From the NCBI GenBank assembly GCA_903840355.1, contig CAIMFJ010000007.1, positions 62,001 through 126,000 of the forward strand: DNA of 64,000 nucleotides. The letters run 5' to 3'. The position numbers and the translations under genes were made by a program. How positions within the stretch are numbered: position 1 is the stretch's first letter; every line of letters begins with the position of its first letter. Below are positions 26,842 through 36,052 of the stretch, one piece after another. The notes under the pieces were generated by a model. It had not been told where the DNA came from and did not search any database. It saw only the letters and a list, made by a program, of their open reading frames with translations. The DNA comes from an uncultured Opitutia bacterium. GTDB lineage: Bacteria; Verrucomicrobiota; Verrucomicrobiia; Opitutales; UBA953.

Positions 26842-28560
26842 TTACTTACAGGGAAAAAGTTCCGGCGACGAGAGGTGCAGAATCCAGTAGACGGGTTCTT
26901 CCACGTGGGCCGGCGCCAGTCGTTGCGGGTCGGGAGCAATACGGCCTTTGTTGGCACCGCTTTGAATCATCACGGGCGTGTGTCCAAAGGACGTCACGGC
27001 AAAGTAGCAGATTTGACTAGCCAGGCTTTCGGCGGCGGCGACTAAGCCGGGGCAGAGGTTGACTAAGACCGTGCGTACGCGATCGGAGTTGCGTTGGATG
27101 GCGGCGAGGTCGAGTTTGCCGTCGCTCAGGATTGACTCGAGTGGCGAGGGGAGAAGTCCTGACCAAGTATCGCATTTGCCCACGACGAAGGCCAGTGGCG
27201 TGGCGATGCGTTCTTCGCGCGACAAGCCCATGACGCGTTTGATGCGCGTTTCCATTTCCGCGAGGATGCTGTCTTGTTGGTCAATTCGACCCTTCAAGGA
27301 CAGTTGGGGGTCTTCGACGCCGATGAGTTTAGATTTAAAGCGGGTGTTAGCGGTGGGGTCGAAGAGGAAGATTAAACCCGCTGAGTTGGCCACATGCATC
27401 GCTCCGGGCGAGTCGTGAATATCAATGCCAGGTTCGAAGTGTTCTCCGGCGTTGTCGTAAAGAATGATTGAAGTCTCGCGGCGGGGTTGGTCCGCTCGGC
27501 TGAGCGAGTAGATGAACGGACGCGGCAGCGAAACCATGCGACCTAAACGAGGCAGCTTTTCATACGTGGCTCCTTCCAAAGCAGTTTTGCCCAGCAAGGC
27601 GTCCTCGGGGGTCATTGCCGAGAACAACGTGTTGCGCATTTGATTGAGCAAGATGTTGCCGCTGGGGTCGCCGTCTTTGAAGGCGACGTTAAAGTTTTCG
27701 GGAAGCTTTTCCTGCAGCTCGTGGGTGAGGACCGCTAAGTAGTAAGACTTGCCTGAGCTCGGGGCGCCGATGAGCGACATGATGCGGTGCGGCATGTCGA
27801 GAAAGCCCGGGGGTAATTGGCGGCGGCAGTGCGGGCAGGCGATATCGGTGCAAGCCAAGCCCATCGGATCGAGGGCCAGCCCTTGATCATTGAAGCGGGT
27901 GGGGTGGAAGCGCAGGCGGGCATCGGAGCCGAGTACGGGATCGCCGCGTAAATCTTCATGCACGGCGATACTCAGGGCATCGCCCGCATCAAAACGCGTC
28001 CAGCAAACTGGGCAAAGGTGAGCGCCGCGATTTTGTTCGGCGGCGAGTATGGCGGTGTTAGGCCGCGGACTCACTTCGGTATGCGTGGTGAATAAAGGAG
28101 CCACTTGGCTGAGCGTGAAACCCACTTCCAGTCCTTGAGGTGTGCAAGCGAGCGTGTTGGGAGCGCGGCCCAACTCACGAGCTTTGTCGAGTAGTTGTTC
28201 GGGAGCGAATTCCCCTAAAAGATCTCCGGTGGCTGCGTCGAAGAGGGCCCACGTCTTAGGCTGGATAGCCGGCAGGCTTTCGTTGCCAGAATTTGAGCAG
28301 ACGCAGAGCAAGGTCTCGTCGAACTGCAAGGTAGCCATCTCGCGCAACGTCACCCCTTTGCGCAGCGGGGCACCGTTGAACAGAACCAGTTGGGCGTGAA
28401 GGGGGGTGAAAACCAGCCCATGGTCCGTTTGGCTGATTTCTAGGTAGGGTTTAGGGCTCCCCAGGGGGAGAAGGGTCGGAAACCGGTCGGTGGAGCCCTG
28501 AACGCCGTCAAGGCAGTTAACCCACTGTAGGGTAGGGCTTTTCTTATTCAACGTGAGCAT
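26842..28560 (-). CDS. Zinc-ribbon TRAFAC-like GTPase, first gene of operon
   Basis: The 572-residue protein carries a GTPase domain from about residue 258. The P-loop is GAPSSGKS (265-272), the DxxG-type switch II is YDNAGE (368-373) and the base-recognition motif is GKCD (461-464), a variant of NKxD. Upstream of it sits a split zinc ribbon with cysteines 183/186 and 242/245. The first 90 residues are beta-rich and loosely FHA-like (LVLFNGAPLRKGVTL). No membrane helix is present. The layout fits the GTPases that accompany GAP1 proteins in bacterial multi-gene systems, related to the so-called double-GTPase families, though only one GTPase domain is seen here. It heads an operon of four genes and has a recognisable promoter at 28604-28633. 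Confidence 0.75.
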   Translation of the reverse strand: MLTLNKKSPTLQWVNCLDGVQGSTDRFPTLLPLGSPKPYLEISQTDHGLVFTPLHAQLVLFNGAPLRKGVTLREMATLQFDETLLCVCSNSGNESLPAIQPKTWALFDAATGDLLGEFAPEQLLDKARELGRAPNTLACTPQGLEVGFTLSQVAPLFTTHTEVSPRPNTAILAAEQNRGAHLCPVCWTRFDAGDALSIAVHEDLRGDPVLGSDARLRFHPTRFNDQGLALDPMGLACTDIACPHCRRQLPPGFLDMPHRIMSLIGAPSSGKSYYLAVLTHELQEKLPENFNVAFKDGDPSGNILLNQMRNTLFSAMTPEDALLGKTALEGATYEKLPRLGRMVSLPRPFIYSLSRADQPRRETSIILYDNAGEHFEPGIDIHDSPGAMHVANSAGLIFLFDPTANTRFKSKLIGVEDPQLSLKGRIDQQDSILAEMETRIKRVMGLSREERIATPLAFVVGKCDTWSGLLPSPLESILSDGKLDLAAIQRNSDRVRTVLVNLCPGLVAAAESLASQICYFAVTSFGHTPVMIQSGANKGRIAPDPQRLAPAHVEEPVYWILHLSSPELFPCK

Positions 28561-28599
28561 GGTTTCCGAAAAGGGAGGGGGAGGGGTAAAAGAGAACAG

Positions 28600-28627
28600 T
28601 TGAATTCTATTGATATGTCAGTAGCAT
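28600..28627 (+). promoter_or_regulatory. Possible promoter of ECF sigma gene
   Basis: TTGAAT (28600-28605) and TAGCAT (28622-28627) are spaced by 16 bases, 4 of 6 matches each. The same bases carry the minus-strand promoter. An ECF-type AAC...GTC pair (GAACAG with GTC 17 bases later) also lies here and could be an autoregulated promoter. Both are weak readings. Confidence 0.3.
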
Positions 28628-28633
28628 TGTCAG
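28604..28633 (-). promoter_or_regulatory. Promoter of GTPase operon
   Basis: On the minus strand CTGACA (28633-28628) and TAGAAT (28609-28604) are separated by 18 bases; each matches the housekeeping consensus at 5 of 6 positions. Transcription would start about 35 bases before the GTPase ATG. It overlaps a plus-strand promoter candidate for the sigma gene. Confidence 0.5.
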
Positions 28634-28663
28634 TTAATTCCCCGTCAAAATCCACCCCTAACT

Positions 28664-29254
28664 ATGGAAACTGAAGCCGACCAGATTGCCCTGGACCGAG
28701 CCCGTAAAGGGGACTTGTCGGCTTATAACGAGTTGGTGCTGCGTTATCAGGGTCGGATTTTTGCTAAGGTATTCTCCCTGTTGCGTAACCGTCAGGACGC
28801 CGAGGAAATCACGCAAGACACCTTCATCCGGGCCCACCGTGTTTTAGCTTCCTTCCGCGGAACGGCGACTTTTTCGACCTGGATTCACCAAATTGGCACG
28901 AATTTAGCCCGTAATCGTTACTGGTACTGGCGTCGCCGGAAGCGCGATCAATCCATGTCACTCGACGCTGACCTCGGCGAAGATCCTGGTTCTACCCTGC
29001 ATGATATCCTCTCGGATGGCAATCAGGGGCCTGGTCACGAGGCGCAGCATAACGAATTTGTGAAGAAAGTGGCCGAGTGCATGGAACAATTGAAGCCCGA
29101 GCATGCTCGTATTCTTACCATGCGCAACGTGCGTAACATGTCCTACGAAGAAATCGCTGAAGAGCTAGGGCTGTCGATTGGTACGGTGAAAAGCCGCATT
29201 AACCGGGCTCGGGAGGCCTTGCGTGACTTGATGGGAGAGGAGTTCCGCGAATGA
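28664..29254 (+). CDS. ECF RNA polymerase sigma factor
   Basis: The 196-residue protein has the two-domain ECF layout. Region 2 covers about residues 10-80 (YNELVLRYQGRIFAKVFSLLRN, then AEEITQDTFIRAHRVL, then FSTWIHQIGTNLARNRY) and region 4 covers 135-190 (LTMRNVRNMSYEEIAEELGLSIGTVKSRINRAREAL). It directs polymerase to its own promoter set, often in response to envelope stress. The next gene overlaps its stop by 4 bases and looks like an anti-sigma factor. It diverges from the GTPase operon across 103 bases, which raises the possibility that it controls that operon. It is of the RpoE/SigW type but I cannot assign a subgroup. Confidence 0.92.
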   Translation: METEADQIALDRARKGDLSAYNELVLRYQGRIFAKVFSLLRNRQDAEEITQDTFIRAHRVLASFRGTATFSTWIHQIGTNLARNRYWYWRRRKRDQSMSLDADLGEDPGSTLHDILSDGNQGPGHEAQHNEFVKKVAECMEQLKPEHARILTMRNVRNMSYEEIAEELGLSIGTVKSRINRAREALRDLMGEEFRE

Positions 29255-29760
29255 GTAATTCCGAATTCGAGATGCTCGTCGTGAGTTACTTGGATGGCAC
29301 GGCCACCAAGGACCAAGTGATTCGTTTGCGTAATGCGATTAAGTCCTCGGAGGACATGCAGCGTCGCTTTCATGCTCGGGTACGTTTGTACCAAGCCCAA
29401 GTCGCCTTTTTAAGTCAGCGCCAAGAGAAGTCCCCTTCGTGGGTTATGGCATGCTTAAGTCGTTTCGCCCAACGTTTTGGCCGCCCCCTAGCTCACCTTT
29501 GTCTTTTAGCCTTAGTCTTTGTGGAGTTACGGGTGAGCATTCCTGCGGAGTATTCTGGTTGGCTTTTCTACGTGGAAGATATCGTCGAAGAGCAAGAAAC
29601 CAACTTCGAGGACATGCCCGTGAAGTTCATGATTTCAGAGGTCGTTAACAGTGAATTGGACCTACCCACGAACGACATGCCCGATGCGATGGGGATGCCT
29701 AATGTGGTGATGCCTGAGGTGGTTTCGCCTGTGGATGAAACCCTCGTTAACGAGGCTTAA
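29251..29760 (+). CDS. Probable anti-sigma membrane protein
   Basis: The 169-residue protein starts at the ATGA overlap with the sigma gene. Its N-terminal 55 residues (FEMLVVSYLDGTATKDQVIRLRNAIKSSEDMQRRF) resemble the helical start of FecR/anti-sigma regulators in PVC and Bacteroidetes genomes, which lack the zinc-binding HxxxCxxC motif. One membrane segment is at about 80-98 (PLAHLCLLALVFVELRVSI). The remaining 70 residues are acidic and methionine- and proline-rich, and would lie outside the cytoplasm. The protein is shorter than FecR and lacks its periplasmic signalling domain. Its role as the sigma partner is inferred from position and architecture. Confidence 0.6.
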   Translation: MSNSEFEMLVVSYLDGTATKDQVIRLRNAIKSSEDMQRRFHARVRLYQAQVAFLSQRQEKSPSWVMACLSRFAQRFGRPLAHLCLLALVFVELRVSIPAEYSGWLFYVEDIVEEQETNFEDMPVKFMISEVVNSELDLPTNDMPDAMGMPNVVMPEVVSPVDETLVNEA

Positions 29761-29813
29761 GTTCTTAATCCTGCCTTGCACTCTGCGGTTAGCTGGCACC
29801 ATTTTAACATTGG

Positions 29814-31562
29814 ATGCAGGCAGACCCACATAAGCCCGAAGTCAGGCTCCAAGGTACGGCCGCCGCTCCCGGTGTGGCCCAAGGGCTCGTGTACCTGCTT
29901 TCCCAAGGGATGGAGATTGTGGCCTGCCAAAAGGTCGCCGATCTCGATGCCGAATTACGGCGGTTTGAAGCGGCCTTAGTCGCGACGCGTAAAGAAATTT
30001 CAGCGTTGCGGGATGATGTTAGCAAAAAGTTGAACGCTTCTGAAGCGACCATTTTTGATGCACATTTATTGGTCTTAGAAGATGTGGCGTTGATTGATGA
30101 TGTGACGCGTGAGGTACGGAAAACCAGCTTCAATGTAGAGTTCTGTTTCCAGGAAGTGGCACAACGTTACGTGCAGATTTTTGAAAAAATGGAGGATACG
30201 TTCCTCCGGGAACGAGCGGCGGATATTCGCGATGTGACGAGTCGGGTGTTGCAACAATTACTTGGCACCCAGCCCGAGCGTCTGGGGCAGGCCGCCCAAC
30301 AACACATCGTGGTGGCACGCGATTTAACGCCCACCGAGACCGCAGGTTTGCACGACGATGGGATTTTGGCTTTTGTCACCGAAGACGGTGGACGCACGAG
30401 TCACTCCGCCATCATGGCCCGCTCGCTGGGTATTCCCGCCGTGGTGGGCGTGCAAGGTTTACTCGAAGTCGCGTACGACGACAGCATGATGTTGGTCGAT
30501 GGGGAAACGGGTTTGGTGATTATTAACCCCTCGAAGGAAACGTTGGAGAGTTATCGTGCGAAGGAGCAAGCCATCCGCACGCGTCGCGATCGGGTGATGC
30601 AAGAAATCGCCTTGCCCGATGTGCTTTCGGATGGAGGCAGTTTTGCCCTTTTAGCCAATATTGGCAGCCCTTCAGAGATGGCCGATGCCCTGCATTATTG
30701 TGCCCATGGCGTGGGGCTTTATCGTACCGAAAATTTATATTTACGCTTGGATGCTTGGCCGTCGGAGGCCGAGCAATATGAAGAATATGCCGAAGCAGTG
30801 CGTCAGGCTAAAGGCCGCACGGTGACGTTCCGTACTTTAGATTTAGGCGGCGACAAACGTTTGGGTGAATTAGCCGCCGAGGCGAATCCGTTCATGGGCT
30901 TTCGGGCTATCCGCTTATGCTTAGAACACCCAGAGATTTTTCGTCCGCAGATTCGCGCTTTAGTGAGGGCGGCAACGCTGGGTCCGATTGCGGTGATGTT
31001 CCCGATGATTTCGGGCGTGGAAGAGATGCGTCAGGCCAAAACTTTTTTCCGCCAAGTGGAGAGCGAGTTGAAGGCGGAGAAAGTCTTGCCCGCGCACCCT
31101 ATTAAGTTGGGAGCGATGATTGAAATCCCTGCCGCCGTTTCGATTGCGAATGCCTTGGCAAAGGAGTGCGACTTTTTCAGCGTCGGTACGAATGATTTAG
31201 TCCAATACCTCTTAGCGGTCGATCGGGGCAACCCGCGTGTGGCGGCGTTGTATGATCCTTGCCACCCGGCGGTGATTCATTCGTTGATCCAGATTTTTGG
31301 GGCCGCGGCGCAAAATCGCATTCCTGCGGCTGTGTGCGGTGAATTAGCTGGCGACCCCGTGTGGGCACCGTTGTTAATTGGCCTCGGGGCCTACGAGTTG
31401 AGTATGTCACCCTCGGCTTTACCCGAAGTACGCTTTGTGCTGCGCCATTCTTCAACCGAAGATTTAGAAGCCCTCTGTGCCCGCGTCGTGGCGGGCGGCG
31501 ATCCGTCCTTGACGCGTCGCTTGCTCCAAGAATTTGCTGCGAGTAAACTTAAATCACGCTAA
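29814..31562 (+). CDS. ptsI: PTS enzyme I (PEP-protein phosphotransferase)
   Basis: Enzyme I takes phosphate from PEP and passes it to HPr. At 582 residues it is full length. The phosphorylated histidine is His197 in GGRTSHSAIMARSLGIPAVVG, the PEP-binding barrel carries FFSVGTNDLVQYLLAVDRGN, and the catalytic cysteine is in PAAVCGELAGDP. No HPr or sugar EII gene adjoins it; only the EIIA-like gene at 12369 in this window could be a downstream acceptor. This suggests a regulatory PTS rather than sugar transport, although HPr may lie elsewhere. The hisC start codon overlaps the ptsI stop (TAATG), so the two are translated together. Confidence 0.93.
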   Translation: MQADPHKPEVRLQGTAAAPGVAQGLVYLLSQGMEIVACQKVADLDAELRRFEAALVATRKEISALRDDVSKKLNASEATIFDAHLLVLEDVALIDDVTREVRKTSFNVEFCFQEVAQRYVQIFEKMEDTFLRERAADIRDVTSRVLQQLLGTQPERLGQAAQQHIVVARDLTPTETAGLHDDGILAFVTEDGGRTSHSAIMARSLGIPAVVGVQGLLEVAYDDSMMLVDGETGLVIINPSKETLESYRAKEQAIRTRRDRVMQEIALPDVLSDGGSFALLANIGSPSEMADALHYCAHGVGLYRTENLYLRLDAWPSEAEQYEEYAEAVRQAKGRTVTFRTLDLGGDKRLGELAAEANPFMGFRAIRLCLEHPEIFRPQIRALVRAATLGPIAVMFPMISGVEEMRQAKTFFRQVESELKAEKVLPAHPIKLGAMIEIPAAVSIANALAKECDFFSVGTNDLVQYLLAVDRGNPRVAALYDPCHPAVIHSLIQIFGAAAQNRIPAAVCGELAGDPVWAPLLIGLGAYELSMSPSALPEVRFVLRHSSTEDLEALCARVVAGGDPSLTRRLLQEFAASKLKSR

Positions 31563-32656
31563 TGCCTGCTTCGTCTCCTTTGCCTAATCCCTTGATTGCG
31601 GCGATGTCCGCTTACGCGCCAGGTGAACAGCCTCAGGGGGAAGGTTGGGTGAAACTGAATACCAACGAAAACCCTTATCCGCCCAGTGCCCAAGTGGTGC
31701 AGGCGTTGCAAGAAGCGGTGGGGGTGAAGTCGGCTAATTTCCGTTTATACCCCTCGCCGGATTCAGCTCCCGTGCGTGAGGCGGTATCGCATTTGCATGG
31801 CTTGCCTGCGTCGCAAGTGGTGGTGGGTAATGGCTCGGATGATATTTTGAATTTATTGATTCGGGCTTATGCTGGACCGGGTAGGGCGGTGGGCATGCTC
31901 GATCCGAGTTACTCGCTTTACACTGTATTAGCCGCGGCACAAGGTGCTCCCTTGGTTAAAGTCCCTTTGCAGGCCGATGGGAGTTGGTCGGCCGAAGCGA
32001 TTGCCCAGAGTGGTGCGACGGTTTTCTTTTTAACGAATCCTAATGCTCCGTTGGGCTTTGTTTTTGCTGCCTCTCAGGTGGCGCTTTTAGCCGAGCGGTT
32101 TGCGGGCTTATTGGTGGTCGATGAGGCCTATGCTGATTTTGCGGGTGTGGATTGCGTCGCGTTGGTGAAGAGTCACCCCAATGTTGTGGTTACACGGACG
32201 CTCTCGAAGGCTTATGCCTTGGCTGGCTTACGCGTCGGTTACGCACTTTGTCCGGTCGGTGTGGCGGAAATTTTACACCGCGTGCGCGATAGTTATAATT
32301 TAGACCGTTTGGCCCAAGTAGCCGCCGTAGCCGCTTTGCAGGATAAAACTTGGCTCAAGGTGACGGTAGGCAAAGTTTGCGCCACGCGGTCCCTGGTTGG
32401 GCAACGACTGCAATCCTTGGGTTGGAAGGTTAATCCTGCGGCAGGTAATTTTATTTTTGCCGAGCCCCGTTCGCGGACGCGTGAGCCGTCCTTGGCCACC
32501 GCGGCGGACGCGTTTGAGTTTTTGCGTGCCCGCAAAATTCTCGTGCGTCGTTTTCCGCATCACCCGCTGACTGCCACCGGCTTACGGATTAGCGTGGGCA
32601 CCGAGGCGGAAATGCAGGCTTTTTTAGCGGCGGCGGAGGCTTGGTCGCAAGGGTGA
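31562..32656 (+). CDS. hisC: Histidinol-phosphate aminotransferase
   Basis: HisC is a PLP-dependent class I/II aminotransferase that converts imidazole-acetol phosphate to histidinol phosphate. The 364-residue protein shows LNTNENPYPPS near the start, the FFLTNPNAPLGF motif (NPNxPxG), VVDEAYADF with the PLP-contacting aspartate, and the Schiff-base lysine at residue 216 in RTLSKAYALAGLRVGY. It is translationally coupled to ptsI and followed by hisB after 37 bases, giving a compact hisC-hisB-hisH block. Members of this family can also act on aromatic substrates, but the neighbouring his genes make histidine synthesis the likely role. Confidence 0.92.
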   Translation: MPASSPLPNPLIAAMSAYAPGEQPQGEGWVKLNTNENPYPPSAQVVQALQEAVGVKSANFRLYPSPDSAPVREAVSHLHGLPASQVVVGNGSDDILNLLIRAYAGPGRAVGMLDPSYSLYTVLAAAQGAPLVKVPLQADGSWSAEAIAQSGATVFFLTNPNAPLGFVFAASQVALLAERFAGLLVVDEAYADFAGVDCVALVKSHPNVVVTRTLSKAYALAGLRVGYALCPVGVAEILHRVRDSYNLDRLAQVAAVAALQDKTWLKVTVGKVCATRSLVGQRLQSLGWKVNPAAGNFIFAEPRSRTREPSLATAADAFEFLRARKILVRRFPHHPLTATGLRISVGTEAEMQAFLAAAEAWSQG

Positions 32657-32693
32657 GGTTGACAAAAGGCGGTCTCCCGAGGATTGCTAAAGC

Positions 32694-33296
32694 ATGACTG
32701 CAGGAGTGCGCCAAGCCAACCTTCGCCGCGATACGGCAGAGACTAAAATCACGTTGAGCGTGAATTTAGACGGCACCGGGCTGGCCGAGGTGAATACGGG
32801 GATTCCATTCTTCGACCACATGCTGGTCCTGTTGGCCCGCCATGCGATGCTTGATCTCAAGGTCACGGCCCAGGGTGACACCGACGTTGACTATCACCAC
32901 ACCGTCGAGGATGTAGGCATTGTTTTAGGCCAAGCGATTAAAGAAGCTTTGGGCGATAAGGCGGGCATTCGCCGTTATGGTTTTTTCATTTTGCCGATGG
33001 ACGAGACCTTGGCGCGTTGCGTGATTGATTTGAGCAACCGTCCTTTGATGGTTTATCAAGTGGCCGTCACCAATTACATGGTGAAGGATTTTAACATCGC
33101 CCTCGTGCGTGAGTTTTTCCAAGGCCTAGCGAATGCGCTGGGCTGTAATTTACACCTCAAGTTGGAGTATGGCGAAGAGCCGCACCACGTGGCCGAAGCC
33201 CTTTTCAAGGTCTTTGCGCGGGCCTTGCGCGTCTCGCTCGAAATCGATCCCCGTCAAGGCGGTCGGGTTCCCAGCACTAAAGGTACGCTTGCTTAA
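32694..33296 (+). CDS. hisB: Imidazoleglycerol-phosphate dehydratase
   Basis: HisB dehydrates imidazole glycerol phosphate in histidine synthesis using a dinuclear manganese site. The 200-residue monofunctional form is seen. The two metal-binding repeats are [17 protein letters not shown] with [16 protein letters not shown], and [20 protein letters not shown]. The start region [19 protein letters not shown] is also characteristic. There is no phosphatase domain such as occurs in the E. coli bifunctional protein. It lies between hisC and hisH on the same strand. Confidence 0.96.
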   Translation: MTAGVRQANLRRDTAETKITLSVNLDGTGLAEVNTGIPFFDHMLVLLARHAMLDLKVTAQGDTDVDYHHTVEDVGIVLGQAIKEALGDKAGIRRYGFFILPMDETLARCVIDLSNRPLMVYQVAVTNYMVKDFNIALVREFFQGLANALGCNLHLKLEYGEEPHHVAEALFKVFARALRVSLEIDPRQGGRVPSTKGTLA

Positions 33297-33299
33297 ACC

Positions 33300-33944
33300 G
33301 TGAGTGTTTCTGTTGCAGGCCGTCGACCGCGCGTTGCCGTGATTGATTACGGCATGGGTAATTTGCGGAGCGTTACTCGGGCGCTTGAAGCGGTTGGGGC
33401 AGAAGCTTTCTTGGCAGATACCACCGCCAAGGCTGCGACGGCTGAGGCGGTCGTCTTCCCTGGCCAAGGGGCGATTGCGGACTGCATGGATTGCCTCAAG
33501 AGCACTCAGTTTGACGCTTTCCTGAAGGAGTGGATTGCGGCTGATCGACCCTTTCTCGGAATCTGCCTAGGCCTTCAGGCGTTGTTTGAACGTTCGGAGG
33601 AGGGCAATCGCCAAGGTCTGGGCATTTTTCCGGGGGTGGTTTCCCGGTTTCCTTCGCAGCCAGGCCTACGCATTCCCCACATGGGCTGGAACGAGGCCAC
33701 TTTTAAGCCCGGTAGCCCGCTTTTGACGGGGCTAAGGGGGGAGGGGGAGCCCTTTTACTTTGTCCATAGTTACCGGGTGGTTTCCACGGACCCTACCTTA
33801 GTCTGGTGTGAGACCGATTATGCCGGTCGTTTTGTGAGTGGGGTGCGCCGGGGACGGGTTTATGCGACCCAGTTCCACCCTGAGAAAAGTCAGGTCAAAG
33901 GCTTGCAACTCTACCGCAATTTCCTGACTTTGACGGACCGCTGA
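33300..33944 (+). CDS. hisH: Imidazole glycerol phosphate synthase, glutaminase subunit
   Basis: HisH supplies ammonia from glutamine to HisF. The GTG at 33300, 3 bases after the hisB stop, is the best start: the fold begins at [14 protein letters not shown]. The nucleophile cysteine is in [14 protein letters not shown] and the His/Glu pair in [10 protein letters not shown]. The 214-residue length is typical. HisF and the remaining his genes are not in the window, so the pathway is split across loci in this genome. A gap of 30 bases separates it from gltA. Confidence 0.95.
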   Translation: MSVSVAGRRPRVAVIDYGMGNLRSVTRALEAVGAEAFLADTTAKAATAEAVVFPGQGAIADCMDCLKSTQFDAFLKEWIAADRPFLGICLGLQALFERSEEGNRQGLGIFPGVVSRFPSQPGLRIPHMGWNEATFKPGSPLLTGLRGEGEPFYFVHSYRVVSTDPTLVWCETDYAGRFVSGVRRGRVYATQFHPEKSQVKGLQLYRNFLTLTDR

Positions 33945-33974
33945 GGTATTTTTTACCTTGGTACCCCTTTTGCC

Positions 33975-35276
33975 ATGACCCTCAAGAGCGCAACACTTAA
34001 ACTGGACGCGAAAGAAATCGTCCTCCCCATCGTCGTCGGCACCGAAAACGAATTAGGCGTCGATGTCCGTAAACTCCGCGATGAAACGGGCTACATCACG
34101 TTTGATGATGGCTATGCCAACACCGGCGCTTGCGAGTCGAAGGTGACGTTTATCGACGGCGAGAAGGGGATTCTGCGTTACCGCGGTTACAGCATCGAAG
34201 AATTGGCCGAGAAATCGACCTTCATCGAAACGGCTTACCTCTTGATCTACGGCGAGCTCCCCACGGCAGCTCAATTAACGACTTTCAAGGCCCGCATCTT
34301 AGATAATTCGCAAATCCACGAAGGCTTGCGCATCGCCCTCAGCGGCTTCCCTGGTAACGCCCACCCGATGGCGGTCTTGTCGGCCACATTGAATACGCTG
34401 GGGTGCTATTACCCTGAGCTCGGCACCAATGAGCGTGCCCATGACATTGCGAAGTTCGACGAAACGGCAGCGGTGTTGATTTCGAAGGTTCGTACGTTAG
34501 CGGCCCTCGCACACCGTTCGAAGGAAGGGGAGCCTCCCGTTTACCCCAAGCCCGGTTTGGATTACTGCTCCAACTTCTTACACTTGTTGTTCTCGCAGCC
34601 CAATGCTGATTACGCCGTGCATCCTGAAATCGCCCGGGCGCTGGATTTAATTTTAATCCTACATGCTGACCACGAGCAGAACTGCTCCACCTCCACGGTG
34701 CGGATGGTCGCTTCCGGTGGTGCCAACTTATTCCCCTCGGTTTCCGCCGGGGTGTGTGCGTTGTGGGGTCCCTTGCACGGCGGTGCTAATCAGGCCGTGA
34801 TTGAAATGCTTCAAGAGATTCATGCTTCGGGCGACGACGGTTCGCGCTTCATCGCTGATGCCAAGGATAAGACCAAGAACGTCCGCTTGATGGGCTTTGG
34901 GCACCGTGTGTATAAGAACTACGATCCACGTGCGAAGATCATCAAAGCACAGTGTGATAAGGTTCTTAAAGTCTTAGGCATTAATGACCCCTTGTTGGCG
35001 ATTGCGATGCGCTTAGAAGACGCCGCTTTGAATGATCCTTATTTCAAGCAGCGCAATTTGTACCCCAATGTCGATTTCTACTCGGGGATTATTTTGAAAG
35101 CGATTGGGATTCCGACGGAAATGTTCACGGTGATTTTTGCCATCGGCCGGATGCCAGGTTGGATTTCGCACTGGAAGGAAATTGCCGAAACGCCGAAGCA
35201 AAAGATCCATCGCCCACGTCAGATTTATACGGGCTCGACCGAGCGTAAATACGTAGGGATTGCACAGCGTGGCTGA
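33975..35276 (+). CDS. gltA: Citrate synthase, type II (hexameric form)
   Basis: Citrate synthase joins oxaloacetate and acetyl-CoA at the entry to the TCA cycle. The 433-residue protein matches the long GltA type. The first 60 residues form the extra N-terminal domain, followed by [16 protein letters not shown]. The catalytic histidines lie in [33 protein letters not shown] and [15 protein letters not shown], and the catalytic aspartate in NVDFYSGI. Its position between histidine and glycosyltransferase genes is not functionally obvious. The next gene starts inside its last codons. Confidence 0.97.
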   Translation: MTLKSATLKLDAKEIVLPIVVGTENELGVDVRKLRDETGYITFDDGYANTGACESKVTFIDGEKGILRYRGYSIEELAEKSTFIETAYLLIYGELPTAAQLTTFKARILDNSQIHEGLRIALSGFPGNAHPMAVLSATLNTLGCYYPELGTNERAHDIAKFDETAAVLISKVRTLAALAHRSKEGEPPVYPKPGLDYCSNFLHLLFSQPNADYAVHPEIARALDLILILHADHEQNCSTSTVRMVASGGANLFPSVSAGVCALWGPLHGGANQAVIEMLQEIHASGDDGSRFIADAKDKTKNVRLMGFGHRVYKNYDPRAKIIKAQCDKVLKVLGINDPLLAIAMRLEDAALNDPYFKQRNLYPNVDFYSGIILKAIGIPTEMFTVIFAIGRMPGWISHWKEIAETPKQKIHRPRQIYTGSTERKYVGIAQRG

Positions 35277-35958
35277 GACTTCCCAAGCCTTACCAGCGGG
35301 CGTACGGATTGCGGTTGTGTTACCTGCTTTCCGTGAAGCCGCGCATATCGCCGATGTCATCAAGGGCTGTCAGCAATACTTGCCCGATGTTTTAGTCGTG
35401 GATGATTGTTCGCCCGATGAGACCTCAGCTCGTGCCACTGAAGCGGGAGCTCGCGTGGTACGTCACGAGGTGAATCGAGGCAAAGGTGCAGCGTTGAAGA
35501 CTGCGTTTGCGACCCTCAAACAAGCGGGTTTCACGCATGCCATTACGTTAGATGCCGATGGCCAGCATGACCCCAAGTGCATTCCCGCTTTCGCGGCCGC
35601 ACTCTCCCAGCCCGGTGTCGAATTAGTTCTGGGCAATCGTTTTCAAGATTCGCGCGGTATGCCCCTCGTGCGGCGCCTCGTGAACAGTTGGATGTCGTGG
35701 CTGATTAGCCGGATTTGTCGCTGCCCCATTCCCGATTCGCAGTGTGGCTATCGAGGGGCGCGCTTAGAGAACCCTTGGTTATTAAACGCCAAGGCTGATC
35801 ACTTTGAGTATGAGTCGGAAGTCTTAGTGTTGACGGCGCGTGCAGGTGGCAAAATTACCAGCGTACCCGTGCCGACTAAGTATGGCGATGAACGTAGCAA
35901 GATTCGCCCGTGGCAGGATACGCTGCGTTTCTTCCGCTTGCTCTGGCGCCTTCGTTAA
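35269..35958 (+). CDS. Family 2 glycosyltransferase (DPM1/polyprenyl-phosphate type)
   Basis: I choose the GTG at 35269 (229 residues), overlapping the gltA stop by 8 bases; a TTG at 35260 is the alternative. The GT-A signatures are [42 protein letters not shown] and the metal-binding DADGQHDP. There are no C-terminal membrane helices, so it is a soluble or peripheral transferase. This subgroup usually makes polyprenyl-phosphate sugars. A GT39-like integral membrane transferase, which uses such donors, is encoded just downstream on the other strand, so the two may act in sequence. Substrate is unknown. Confidence 0.85.
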   Translation: MAETSQALPAGVRIAVVLPAFREAAHIADVIKGCQQYLPDVLVVDDCSPDETSARATEAGARVVRHEVNRGKGAALKTAFATLKQAGFTHAITLDADGQHDPKCIPAFAAALSQPGVELVLGNRFQDSRGMPLVRRLVNSWMSWLISRICRCPIPDSQCGYRGARLENPWLLNAKADHFEYESEVLVLTARAGGKITSVPVPTKYGDERSKIRPWQDTLRFFRLLWRLR

Positions 35959-36052
35959 GATCTTGGGAGCGGGGTATTCCCGCTATTTTCGTCGTCATTC
36001 CTGGAACATCCCTGGGGATGTGACGGGGATGTCTATGCTAGCTCAGCTAAAC

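Noticed and set aside
33945-33974. Terminator between hisH and gltA (GGTA/TACC around a T-run)
   Set aside because: The stem is only 4-5 base pairs and the T-run is in the loop, so it is unlikely to stop transcription.
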